A stretch of 64,000 bases of DNA from Ovis canadensis (taxonomy: Eukaryota > Chordata > Mammalia > Artiodactyla > Bovidae): contig NC_091262.1 in NCBI RefSeq assembly GCF_042477335.2, positions 70,418,001 to 70,482,000 on the forward strand, given 5' to 3'. Position numbers and translations under genes: made by a program. The notes under the pieces are model-generated. The model did no database searches and was not told the origin of the DNA. It saw only the letters and a program-made list of their open reading frames with translations. Positions 21,613 through 32,240 of the stretch are shown one piece after another; position 1 is the first letter of the stretch; each line of letters opens with the position of its first letter.

Positions 21613-22657
21613 CTGCATAGAAAGACAAAAAAAAGGAGAAGCAAAAGTGTAAAGAAAACTTTTATGAAAGGAATAAAAGGGAAAGTCATGAGAATATGAA
21701 TTTGGTGTTTTATATTGTATTAAACCGACCCATTCAAAAATTATTAGATTGAGAATATTCATTCTATTCTATTGTAATTTTAAACGTTTTACCACCTCTT
21801 CAATTTCATTTTTCCAGATTAAACAACTGTAATTTCTTTTCTAACAACTAATTTCTCATTAGTCTATAGGAAAGCAATTATCCTCTCAGTGACTTCATTT
21901 AATGTTTTAGACCCTTTGTAGCTCATTTTATCTGTCTCGAAATCCCTAACTATGAATCTCCTCTATACACCTCCTGTGGCTGCTGCTCGATTCTCTTGTC
22001 CTGTGAGCTTCCTCCTTCCCAGCATCACAGCCAGTGGCACATACCCTGTCTTGCTAACTCTAACTCTGCTGCCAAGTAAGCCATCACCAGAGACACAATG
22101 GGACAAGGCGGCTGCCAGTTGCTATTTGATCACCCAACCATCCTGCCTAAAGCTCTTGAGGAGTGTTGCTTAGGCCAGTGCCTCAAGCCATTAGTGCTGT
22201 TGATTTCAGCTACATCATGGACTAAGTAAGATAGTATATGATAATGTATGTTAAAGCTGCATACAGAATAGGCTTTGATGAGATGGTATAAAACTGTTTC
22301 TACATTAAAATGTACCTTGAAATAAAAGACTTTCAAAGATCTGAAACAGCCTGTTCAGAAACTAAAGACTTGTTTACACTGCAAAAGTAATCATACTGCT
22401 TTATGTAAAGGCTTTGGAGGAGCAGGAATTACCCCTTCTGTTTATTTTTGGCACAAATGACATTAAGAAGATACTTCCAAAAGCTGACTGTTGGTTTAAA
22501 AAAATACAAAAACTAACCTTTTATATAACAGACTCTTGTTCCGGAAGGCAGCTAGTTTTTCATCATTCTTCCTGTCTAGATAATATCCAAAGACAAATCC
22601 CACAGGGACAAGTACATGTATCCAGTGGTCACGCACAACCTGAAGTAAGTTCATCAT
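21576..22657 (-). CDS. NDUFB1: NDUFB1 (complex I subunit B1, MNLL), two coding exons
   Basis: Accessory subunit of mitochondrial NADH:ubiquinone oxidoreductase, in the membrane arm of the inner membrane. Exons 22518-22657 (140 bp) and 21576-21612 (37 bp) join AG|G to give 58 codons plus stop. The protein starts [13 protein letters not shown] hydrophobic stretch at about residues 14-27 ([14 protein letters not shown]) is the single membrane segment, followed by a charged matrix or intermembrane tail ending [11 protein letters not shown]. The length equals the mammalian protein (57-58 aa). There are two adjacent ATGs (22655-22657 and 22652-22654); the subunit name MNLL reflects the peptide starting at the second Met. 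Both splice sites are GT-AG. The first exon is non-coding and probably lies in the CpG island near 32.6-33.0 kb. Confidence 0.97.
22518..22657 (-). CDS. NDUFB1: NDUFB1 first coding exon
   Basis: Acceptor TTTTATAG precedes 22662; five leader bases, then ATGATG. Encodes residues 1-46 plus two bases (ends RNKSLLYK and part of R). Donor GTTAGT. Confidence 0.96.
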
Positions 22658-22662
22658 GAATG

Positions 22663-22991
22663 CTATAAAAAACAAAAAACAAAAAACCCTGAAATATAGC
22701 CACTTTTAAAATATCTTTCAAATCACACCTGAAACAGGAAAATAGCTCTAAATATAGTAGATCTTAAAAGCATAATAAGCCTCTTCAGAATGTAATATAT
22801 TACTTAAAAATCTACTTAATGAAGATTACATAGGTGACAATGAGTATGAAAATTACCCTGCACTAAAGTCAGTTTATTAATTTTCAAGTCCCACCAGTGA
22901 TCTGATATATCACAGGAATGAAGAGAGTATTAAAAAATTCAACCTGCAAAAGCTGAGTATTTTCACCCTTCTAGAGAATTCCAGAGCGAGA
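22663..22991. other. NDUFB1 intron 1, proximal part, no feature seen
   Basis: AT-rich intronic DNA next to the acceptor. Confidence 0.5.
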
Positions 22992-23504
22992 AGAAGAGAA
23001 GGCAGTGGCACCCCACTCTAGTACTCTTGCCTGAGGAATCCCATGGACGGAGGAGCCCGGTGGGCTTCAGTTCATGGAGTCGCTAAGAGTCAGACACGAC
23101 TGAGCGACTTCACTTTGACTTTTCACTTTCATGCATTGGAGAAGGAAATGGCACCCCACTCCAGTCCTCTTGCCTGAGGAATCCCATGGACGGGGGAGCC
23201 TGGTAGGCTTCAGTTCATGGAGTCGCTAAGAGTCAGACACGACTGAGCGACTTCACTTTGGCTTTTCACTTTCATGCATTGGAGAAGGAAATGGCAACCC
23301 ACTCCGGTGTTCTTGCTTGGAGAATCCCAGGGATGGGGGAGCCTGGTGGGCTGCCGTCTATGGGGTCGCACAGAGTCGGACACGACAGAAGTGACTTAGA
23401 AGCAGCAGCAGAGAATCCCAGGGATGGGGGAGCCTGGTGGGCTGCCGTCTATGAGGTCGCACGGAGTCGGACACAACTGAAGCGACTTAGCAGCAGCAGC
23501 TGCT
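22992..23504 (+). mobile_element. Bov-A2 SINE expanded to about 3.7 monomers
   Basis: Two left-type monomers (starting near 22995 and 23138), one right-type monomer (near 23279) and a partial right-type monomer (from about 23411) lie head to tail. The usual element has one of each. Ends in a CAGCAGCAG run. Confidence 0.88.
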
Positions 23505-23904
23505 GATTTAAAACTTTTACACATGTAAAAATTTTTAGATTTTAGCATAGCTCACAATGTTAAAACTGATATAACAATAATATTGTCAGAAGCAGAATTT
23601 TTTAAAGCTATGATTATTGAAAACTATTTTTTAAAACTGATTTTAGAAAGGAAATGAAAACATGAGAAATTTTTTTAAGAACCATCCTGAATAATGTCAC
23701 AGTAGATCTAAATATTGAATAACTCTACAAAAGATGCAGAGAGAAGGGACCTTACACTTGTAGAATGACTACTAGGCATCAGAGCCATGACAATGTATAA
23801 CATGAAAAATTATTACTCTTATTTTACAGATAACAAAACAGTTTAACCCAAATAGGTATTACATATAAAGCTGGAATTCAAACACAGGTTCATCCCAAAG
23901 GCCT

Positions 23905-24168
23905 GCTGCTGCCGCCAAGTCACTTCAGTCGTGTCCGACTCTGTGCAACCCCATAGACAGCAGCCCACCAGGCTCCCCCGTCCCTGGTATTCTCCAGGCA
24001 AGAACACTGAAGTGGGTTGCTATTTCCTTCTCCAATGCATGAAAGTGAAAAGTCAAAGTGAAGCCGCTTAGCCGTTTAGCAATCCCATGGACTGCAGCCC
24101 ACCAGGCTCCTCCATCCATGGGATTTTCTAGGCAAGAGTACTGGAGTGGGGTGCCATCTCCTTCTTCG
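23905..24168 (-). mobile_element. Bov-A2 dimeric SINE with 12-bp target duplication
   Basis: Reverse dimer. Perfect repeats TCCCAAAGGCCT at 23893-23904 and 24169-24180. Confidence 0.93.
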
Positions 24169-24282
24169 TCCCAAAGGCCTAGATCCTCCTATTATATTGA
24201 AATGCCTCTCATAGAGACCCGTCCCCAAATTGACATTGGTATTTATGGTACTTAAGACTTATTAAGTTTTTAAGAGTTTCCA

Positions 24283-24569
24283 GGGCTCCCTGGTGGTCTA
24301 GTGGTTAAGAATCTGCTTGCCAATGCAGGGTACACGGGTTCGATCTCTGGTTTGGGAAAACCCCACATGCTGCAGAGAGACTAAGCCTGTGCGCCGTAAC
24401 TGAGCCCATGTGTTGCAACTACTGAAGCCTGTGAGCCAAGGGCCTGTGCTCTGCGACGAGAAGCCACCACAAGGAGCAGCCTGTATACCGCAATGGAGTA
24501 GCCTCTGCTTGCCACAACCAGAGAAAGCCCACATGCACAACAAAGGCCCAGTTTAAAAAATAGTGTTTA
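24283..24569 (+). mobile_element. CHR-type tRNA-derived SINE with 11-bp target duplication
   Basis: tRNA-like head (CTCCCTGGTGGTCTAGTGG, GGGTTCGATCTCTGG), then a body with GAGCCCATGTGTTGCAACTA. Perfect repeats AAGAGTTTCCA at 24272-24282 and 24570-24580. Confidence 0.88.
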
Positions 24570-24580
24570 AAGAGTTTCCA

Positions 24581-25345
24581 AAAGGCAGAAGAGGATGACA
24601 CCTTTATAGAAGAACTAGAAGTCATCACATGGAAAATGAATCTGCACTAATTCAACGGAAACATAGCTGAATCATCAATTTTCTGTAAAAATTTGGATCT
24701 AAAGATGAAATACATATGTATGCACATGAATCTATAATGAATAAATGCTATATAATGTCTGAGAAGACATGGCAACATCCCAGAAAGAGAATACATTACT
24801 GCTAATAAAAGGGCTTAGCTATGTTTGGGAAGAAGCTGTGCTTTCTTATCTTAGCACTCAACTGTGCTAGGATTATGTAGACTGGATTCCTGCCTCTCCT
24901 AAGAAACTGGTTCTCACACACATTCTAATTATTTCTCAAAGTCTACTCACTAGAGGCACTGAGTTAGGAAACAGACATGAAGTTAAAAGTCACACAACTA
25001 TTATACACTGCTTTCATAGAGTATAGTATTACACACAGCAGATTCCAGTCTGAGTATCAGAGATCTAAGCAACACTACCTTGTTCCTAGAAGGCGGTGGT
25101 TTTCTTAGCATTGTACCTCCCCTAAGTAACATTATTTGCATTCAGATCTTTAAGACCTATTTAATAAAACACTCAGGAACTTTTTGTGATTCTGATCAAG
25201 TTAGCCACTTGTTTTTTATAAACTTGAGCCAGTCAAGTATGGGAATAACAATGTGTGCCTTAATCAAATTACGTAACCTGGAAAGCACTAACCTACAAAA
25301 TACTAGACAATATAGATCTCTAGAGAAGTCCTATATTGTGGAGAA
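24581..25345. other. NDUFB1 intron 1, no gene seen
   Basis: AT-rich intronic sequence. No repeat I can name and no coding evidence. Confidence 0.45.
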
Positions 25346-25475
25346 GTGGGGAAGGAAATGGCAACCCACTCCAGTGTTCTTGCCTGGAGAATCCCAGGGA
25401 CGGCAGAGCCTGGTGGGCTGCCACCTATGGGGCTGCACAGAGTCGGACACGACCGAAGTGACTTAGCAGCAGAGA
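25346..25475 (+). mobile_element. Bov-A2 monomer
   Basis: GGAAATGGCAACCCACTCC through GTCGGACACGACCGAAGTGA and a CAGCAG tail. Confidence 0.82.
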
Positions 25476-25615
25476 AGTCCAGGGATCATCTGTTCTTCCA
25501 CCTGTCGTAAGTCTCTTAAGAGGTGTCAATTTTAACCCTCAGCACAGCTGACTGTTAGATAACCGTACCAACACTGACTGGACAGACAGGAATTTGAGCA
25601 AACTCCAGGAGATAG

Positions 25616-26445
25616 TGGCTTCCCTTGTGGCTCAGATGGTAAAGAATCGGCCTACAGTGTGAGAGACCTGGGTTGGATCCCTGGGTTAGGAAGATCTCCT
25701 GGAGAAGGGAAAGTGAAGAGGAGCTAAAGAGTCTCTTAATGAAAGTGAAAGAGCAGAGTGAAAAAGTTGGCTTAAAATTCAGCATTCAGAAAACTTAGAT
25801 CACGGCACCTGTTCCCATCACTTCATGGCAAATAGATGGGGAAACAATGGAAACAGTGACAGACTTTATTTTCTTGGGCTCCAAAATCAGTCACCGCAGA
25901 TGGTGACTGCAGCCATGAAATTAAAAGATGCTTACTCCCTGGAAGACAAGCTATGACCAACCTAGACAGCATATTAAAAGGCAGAGACATTACTTTGCTG
26001 ACAAAGGTCCATCCAGTCAAAGCTATGGTTTTCCAGCAGTCATGTATGGCTGTGAGAGCTGGACCATAAAGGCGGCCGAGCACCTAAGAATTGATACTTT
26101 TGAACTGTGGTGTTGGAGAAGACTCTTGAGTCCCTTGGACTGCAAGGAAATACAACCAGTCAATCCTAAAGGAAATCAATCCTGAATACTAACTGGAAGG
26201 ACTGATGCTGAAGCTGAAACTTTGGCCACCTGATGTGAAGAACTGACTCACTGGAAAAGACCCTGATGCTGGGAAAGACTGAAGGTGGGAGAAGGGGACG
26301 ACAGAGGATGAGATGGTTGGATGGCATCACCGACTCAATGGACGTGGGTTTGAGCAAGCTCTGGAAGTTGGTGAGGACAGAGAAGCCTGGTGGGTTGCAG
26401 GCCATGGCGTCACAAAGAGTCAGACACGACTCAACGACTCAACAA
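25616..26445 (+). mobile_element. Chimeric element: Bov-tA tRNA-like head fused to a BovB 3' segment
   Basis: Positions 25616-25705 are a Bov-tA head (GGCTTCCCTTGTGGCTCAG, GGGTTGGATCCCTGG, GATCTCCTGGAGAAGG). At about 25706 it switches, over a GAAA shared by both, to BovB coding sequence (AGTGAAGAGGAGCTAAAGAG). It runs to the BovB 3' end in decayed frames. Perfect 11-bp repeats CCAGGAGATAG at 25605-25615 and 26446-26456 flank the whole 830-bp unit, so it inserted as one piece. Confidence 0.85.
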
Positions 26446-26456
26446 CCAGGAGATAG

Positions 26457-26545
26457 CCAAGGACAGGGAACCCTCGTATGCTGCAGCCCAGGGCGTTGGA
26501 AAGAGTCGGATACAACTTAGCGACTGAACAACAACACAACACTGA
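26457..26545 (+). mobile_element. Older BovB/SINE 3' end hosting the chimera
   Basis: CCAAGGACAGGGAACCC through AGAGTCGGATACAAC and CTGAACAACAACACAAC resembles a diverged BovB 3' end; the chimera inserted into it. Confidence 0.6.
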
Positions 26546-26650
26546 ACCAAAAAAAAAATTAATTGCTGACTCTTGGTCCAAGACTTTAGCCCACGGCCAC
26601 CTGTGGGTTAATAAGCCATTACTGTTTGCACTCTTCTAACAGGGCCAGCA

Positions 26651-26913
26651 ATGGCACCCCACTCCAGTACTCTTGCCTGGAGAATCCCATGGACAGAGGA
26701 GCCTGGTGGGCTGCGGTCCATGGGGTCACTAAGAGTCGGACACAACTGAGCGATCACTTTGACTTTTCACTTTCATGCACTGGAGAAGGAAATGGCAACC
26801 CACTCCAGTGTTCTTGCCTGGAGAATCCCAGGGACGGGGTAGCCTGGTGGGCTGCTGTCTATGGGATTGCACAGAGTTGGACACGACTGTAGTGACTTAG
26901 CAGCAGTAGCAGC
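26651..26913 (+). mobile_element. Bov-A2 dimeric SINE with 13-bp target duplication
   Basis: Forward dimer with perfect AACAGGGCCAGCA repeats at 26638-26650 and 26914-26926. Confidence 0.94.
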
Positions 26914-26939
26914 AACAGGGCCAGCAGGCATTTCTGTCT

Positions 26940-29900
26940 GCCGTTTGACAGATTGTGGTCCACTGGAGAAGGGAATGGCAAGCCACTTCAGTATTCTTGC
27001 CTTGAGAACCCCATGAACAGTATGAAAAGGCAAAATGATAGGATACCAAAAGAAGAACTCCCCAGGTCATTAGGTGCCCAATATGCTACTGGAGATCAGT
27101 GGAGAAATAACTCCAGAAAGAATGAAGGGATGGAGCCAAAGCAAAAACAATACCCAGTTGTGGATGTGACTGGTGATAGAAGCAAGATCCGATGCTTTAA
27201 AGAGCAATATTGCATAGGAACCTGGAATGTCAGGTCCATGAATCAAGGCAAATTGGAAGTGGTCAAACAAGAGATGGCAAGGGTGAACGTCGACATTCTA
27301 GGAATCAGCGAACTAAAATGGACTGGAATGAGTGAATTTAACTCAGATGACCATTATATCTACTACTGTGGGCAGGAATCCCTCAGAAAAAATGGAGTAG
27401 CCATCATGGTCAACAAAAGAGTCCAAAATGCAGTACTTGGATACAATCTCAAAAACGAAAGAATGATCTCTGTTCGTCTCCAAGGCAAACCATTTAATAT
27501 CACAGTAATCCAAGCCTATGCCCCAACCAGTAATGCTGAAGAAGCTGAAGTTGAATGGTTTTATGAAGACCTACAAGACCTTTTAGAACTAACACCCAAA
27601 AAAGATATCCTTTTCACTATAGGGAACTGGAATGCAAAAGTAGGAAGTCAAGAAACACCTGGAGTAACGGGCAAATTTGGCCTTGGAATTCGGAATGAAG
27701 CAGTGCAAAGACTAACAGAGTTTTGCCAAGAAAATGCACTGGTCATAGCAAACACCCTCTTCCAACAACACAAGAGAAGACTCTACACATGGACATCACC
27801 AGATGGTCAACACCAAAATCAGATTGATTATATTCTTTGCAGCCAAAGATGGAGAAGCTCTATATAGTCAACAAAAACAAGACCAGGAGCTGACTGTGGC
27901 TCAGATCATGAACTCCTTATTACCAAATTCAGACTTACATTGAAGAAAGTAGGGAAAATCGCTAGACCATTCAGGTATGACCTAACTCAAATCCCTTATG
28001 ATTATACAGTGGAAGTGAGAAATAGACTTAAGGGACTAGATCTGATAGACAGAGTGCCTGATGAACTATGGAATGAGGTTCGTGACACTGTACAGGAGAC
28101 AGGGATCAAGACCATCCTCATGGAAAAGAAATGCAAAAAAGCAAAATGGCTGTCTGGGGAGGCCTTACAAATAGCTGTGAAAAGAAGAGAGGCGAAAAGC
28201 AAAGGAGAAAAGGAAAGATATAAGCATCTTAATGCAGAGTTCCAAAGAATAGCAAGAAGAGCTAAGAAAGCCTTCTTCAGCTATCAATGCAAAGAAATAG
28301 AGGGAAACAACAGAATGGGAAAGACTAGGGATCTCTTCAAGAAAATTAGAGATACCAAGGGAACATTTCATGCAAAGATGGGCACAATAAAGGACAGAAA
28401 TGGTATGGACCTAACAGAAGCAGAAGATATTAAGAAGAGGTGGCAAGAATACACGGAAGAACTGTACAAAAAAGATCCTCACGACCCAGATAATCATGAT
28501 GATGTGATCACTAATCTAGAGCCAGACATCTTGGAATGTGAAGTCAAGTGGGCCTTAGAAAGCATCACTACGAACAAAACTAGTGGAGGTGATGGAATTC
28601 CAGTTGAGCTGTTTCAAATCCTGAAAGATGATGCTGTGAAGTGCTGCACTCAATATGTCAGCAAATTTGGAAAACTCAGCAGTGGGCACAGGACTGGAAA
28701 AGGTCAGTTTTCATTCAACCCCAAAGAAAGGCAATGACAAAGAATGCTCAAACTACTGCACAACTGCACTCATCTCACATGTTAGTAAAGTAATGCTTAA
28801 AATTCTCCAAGCCAGGCTTCAGCAATACGTGAACCGTGAACTCCCTGATGTTCAAGCTGGTTTTAGAAAAGGCAGAGGAACCAGAGATCAAATTGGCAAC
28901 ATCCGCTGGATCATGGAAAAAGCAAGACAGTTCCAGAAAAACATCTATTTCTGCTTTATTGACTATGCCAAAGCCTTTGACTGTGTGGATCACAACAAAC
29001 TGTGGAAAATTCTGAAAGAAAGGAGAATACCAGACCACCTGGCCTGCCTCTTGAGAAAGCTGTATGCAGGTCAGGAAGCAACAGTTAGAACTGGACATGG
29101 AACAACAGACTGGTTCCAAATAGGAAAAGGAGTACATCAAGGCTGTATATTGTCACCCTGCTTATTTAACTGATATGCAGAGTACATCATGAGAAACGCT
29201 GGACTGGAAGAAACACAAGCTGGAATCAAGATTGCCGGGAGAAATATCAATAACCTCAGATATGCAGATGACACCACCCTTATGGCAGAAAGTGAAGAGG
29301 AGCTAAAAAGCCTCTTGATGAAAGTGAAAGAGGAGAGTGAAAAAGTTGGCTTAAAGCTCAACATTCAGAAAACGAAGATCATGGCATCCGGTCCCATTAC
29401 TTCATGGCAAATAGATGGGGAAACAGTAGAAACAGTGTCAGACTTTATTTTTGGGGGCTCTAAAATCACTGCAGATGGTGATTGCAGCCATGAAATTAAA
29501 AGACACTTACTCCTTGGAAGGAAAGTTCTGACCAACCTAGATAGTATATTCAAAAGCAGAGATATTACTTTGCCGACTAAGGTCCGTCTAGTCAAGGCTA
29601 TGGTTTTTCTGTGGTCGTGTATGGATGTGAGAGTTGGACTGTGAAGAAGGCTGAGCGCCAAAGAATTGATGCTTTTGAACTGTGGTGTTGGAGAAGACTC
29701 TTGAGAGTCCTTTGGACTGCAAGGAGATCCAACCAGTCCATTCTAGAGGAGATCAACCCTGGGATTTCTTTGGAAGGAATGATGCTGAGGCTGAAACTCC
29801 AGTACTTTGGCCACCTCATGAGAAGAGTTGACTCACTGGAAAAGACTCTGATGCTGGGAGGGATTGGGGGCAGGAGGAGAAGGGGACGACAGAGGATGAG

Positions 29901-30036
29901 ATGGCTGGATGGCATCATGGACTCGATGGACGTGAGTCTGAGTGAAGTCCGGGAGTTGGTGATGGACAGCGAGGCCTGGCGTGCTACGATTCATGGGGTC
30001 GCAAAAAGTCGGACACGACTGAGGGACTGAACTGAA
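26940..30036 (+). pseudogene. Nearly full-length BovB LINE, inactivated
   Basis: About 3.1 kb, close to full BovB length. The first part (to 27867) codes for an AP-endonuclease domain (GTWNVRSMNQGKLEVV near 27218). Then come a linker and reverse transcriptase (FIDYAKAFDCVDHN near 28960, YADD near 29265) and the C-terminal region ([10 protein letters not shown]). Lesions: AAC (Asn) at 27625-27627, where the family has the catalytic Asp of GDxN; TAG stop at 27866-27868; a one-base loss near 28717; TGA at 28735-28737; TGA at 29171-29173; a one-base loss near 29608. It ends ACTGAACTGAAC. Lies in NDUFB1 intron 1, antisense to that gene. A dead retrotransposon, not a host gene. Confidence 0.93.
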
Positions 30037-30185
30037 CTTACTCTGATAAGAAAAGATAACCACGCCCCACGGGCTCTTGCTTAATACAGATTCTCAAAGA
30101 GACTCTACAGATAAGGCAGTAGGAATGACAGATAAAAGGATTCTTTACACTTAGAACCCAGAGTCGGAGTCAATCACCATGATGG

Positions 30186-30368
30186 ATTTCCCTGATTGCT
30201 CAGTTGGTAGAGAATCCACCTGCAATGCAGGAGACCCTGGTTCCATTCCTGGGTTGGAAAGATCCCCTGGAGAAGGGAAAGGCTACCCACTCCAGTATTC
30301 TGGACAATTCCATGGACTGTAAAATCCATGGGGTTGAAGAGTTGGACATGACTGAGAAACTTTCACTT
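30186..30368 (+). mobile_element. Bov-tA SINE with near-perfect target duplication
   Basis: Head TTTCCCTGATTGCTCAGTTGG. Flanks TCACCATGATGG (30174-30185) and TCACTATGATGG (30369-30380). Confidence 0.87.
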
Positions 30369-30789
30369 TCACTATGATGGAAGCTATTTCCATCCCTGAG
30401 AGAAGAATGGCAAATCCTTCTCCCAGAGGCATTTCATATTACAACTGCAGAATCTACTACTACATAATGGGCTTTGGGACCAGTGAAATGGAACGTAAAA
30501 TTTGTCCTGCATATGTCACTGCAAGTGGATGACCTGGAAAGACAAAGACTGATGAACATAAAAAGTGAGCTAGATGTCTGGAAGAAACCAACATCATTTT
30601 GTAAAGCAATTATCCTTCCGTTCAAAAATAAACAATTTTTTAAAGAAAGTGAGCTAGAATGATCCCCTTGAGAAGGGATAGGAGGAGTGTAGACAGGTTC
30701 ATGGTCACAGGCCCAAGACCATAAGATGGCTCTATTTGATGGACGGAGGGCAGGAAGCATCTGGGACAGTCTCTAATGAGACAAGTCTA

Positions 30790-31052
30790 CTGCTGCTGCT
30801 AAGTCGTTTCAGTTGTGTCCGATTCTGTGTGACCCCATAGACAGCAGCCCACCAGGCTCCCCCGTTCCTGGGATTCTCCAGGCAAGAACACTGGAGTGGG
30901 TTGCCATTTCCCTCTCCAATGCGTTAAAGTGAAGTCGCTCAGTCGTGTCTGATTGTTAGTGACCCCATGGACTGCAGCCTACCGGGTGCCTCCGTCCATG
31001 GGATTTTCCAGGCAAGAGTACTGGAGTGGGTCCATTGCCATTGCCTTTTCCG
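30790..31052 (-). mobile_element. Bov-A2 dimeric SINE with 15-bp target duplication
   Basis: Reverse dimer. Perfect repeats AATGAGACAAGTCTA at 30775-30789 and 31053-31067. Confidence 0.94.
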
Positions 31053-31209
31053 AATGAGACAAGTCTAGGTATGGATAAAGAGTGACATCCACACGGGTGC
31101 CCTCAAGGGCACTGTACATATTACTAGTGTCTTCTTTATATGAAGACTCAAGAAAAAGTTTGCTTCTACTTCAGAACTGAGAGTAGCTATGGTATTCCTG
31201 AAAGAAAGG

Positions 31210-31223
31210 AAAAAAAAAAAAAA
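31210..31223. repeat. Poly(A) tract
   Basis: Run of about 14 A residues in NDUFB1 intron 1. Confidence 0.85.
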
Positions 31224-31256
31224 CCTAAATGGCTTTTAATCTTCTGAACTCAGGTT

Positions 31257-31282
31257 ATTTTGGTATCCTCTGATACCAAAAT
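31257..31282. repeat. Perfect 11-bp inverted repeat (hairpin)
   Basis: ATTTTGGTATC, 4-base loop CTCT, then GATACCAAAAT. No repeat context recognised. Confidence 0.85.
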
Positions 31283-32240
31283 TATCCAAAATTTTCTCCC
31301 TACTTTTAGAAATAAAAGCTGACTTTTAGAGCATTCTCTGTCAAGCATGGTTCTTAACTGCTTTTCATAATGCCCAATCCATGTAATCCTTACGTTACTA
31401 TATATGCATTAACTAATGCCATGTCCCCAGTGAAGCAGGAATACTTTTTTCAGATGAGGAAGTCCAGGGACAATCAAGTTGTCTAAGGTCACAGAAGCAG
31501 TAAGTGCCAGAACTGGGATTAATACCCAGACAGTCTTGTTCCTTGGTCCATGCTCTTTATTCATGCTTTTCTGTCTTTTGCAGTAAGCATAAAGGTCAAT
31601 GTGTACATTAATCTTACTCTTGGCTTATCTTATTTTTCCTACTGAAAGCATAACTTGAGATATTACAAGTTTCATTCCAAACCACTGCAATAAAGCGAAT
31701 ATAGAGATAAAGTAAGTCATGAGAATTTTTTGGTTTCCCAGTGCATATAAAGGTTGCCATACACCTTCAGTTTGTAAAAAGTGCATTATCTGTGAAGCAC
31801 GATAAAATATTTGCCTTATTACCTTTTCTTCAACCCAATTTTTCCCGCTTAACATCTATAAAGAAAATTGTATATGGTATGATTTTTTTGAGTCCTCCTA
31901 AATCCACACCGGAAAAACATGGATGGTTAGACATTAGTCCTTACAGCAATTTATGTGTATTGATCCAAAGTGTCGACTTAACCTATAAAAAAATCAGTTC
32001 TGGATGCAAGGAGAAACTGAACTCTTTGAGGTCCGGAACCTCGATTGAATGACATGTACACTCTAAAAATCAAGAACAAGTATTACTTTCTTAAAAACTA
32101 CATTTAAAAAAAGGGTGTATTTGGGGGCTTGGCGGCTCAGGAGGGTTTGAGACTTAAAAGAGAGTAAGGTTAGTTTCCAATCCTGAATAACGAGGAAGAC
32201 AGAACTCTGAAACTTGGACGAATCGGAAATGCTCGCGGAG
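31283..32240. other. NDUFB1 intron 1, promoter-proximal part, no gene seen
   Basis: AT-rich; 31330-31560 resembles a decayed L2/MIR (ACGTTACTATATATGCATTA, GAGGAAGTCCAGGGACA). No coding evidence. Confidence 0.45.

Noticed and set aside
22992-23504. Direct-repeat array that could be mistaken for a CRISPR or satellite
   Set aside because: The units are Bov-A2 monomers about 140 bp long without spacers, in a mammalian genome.
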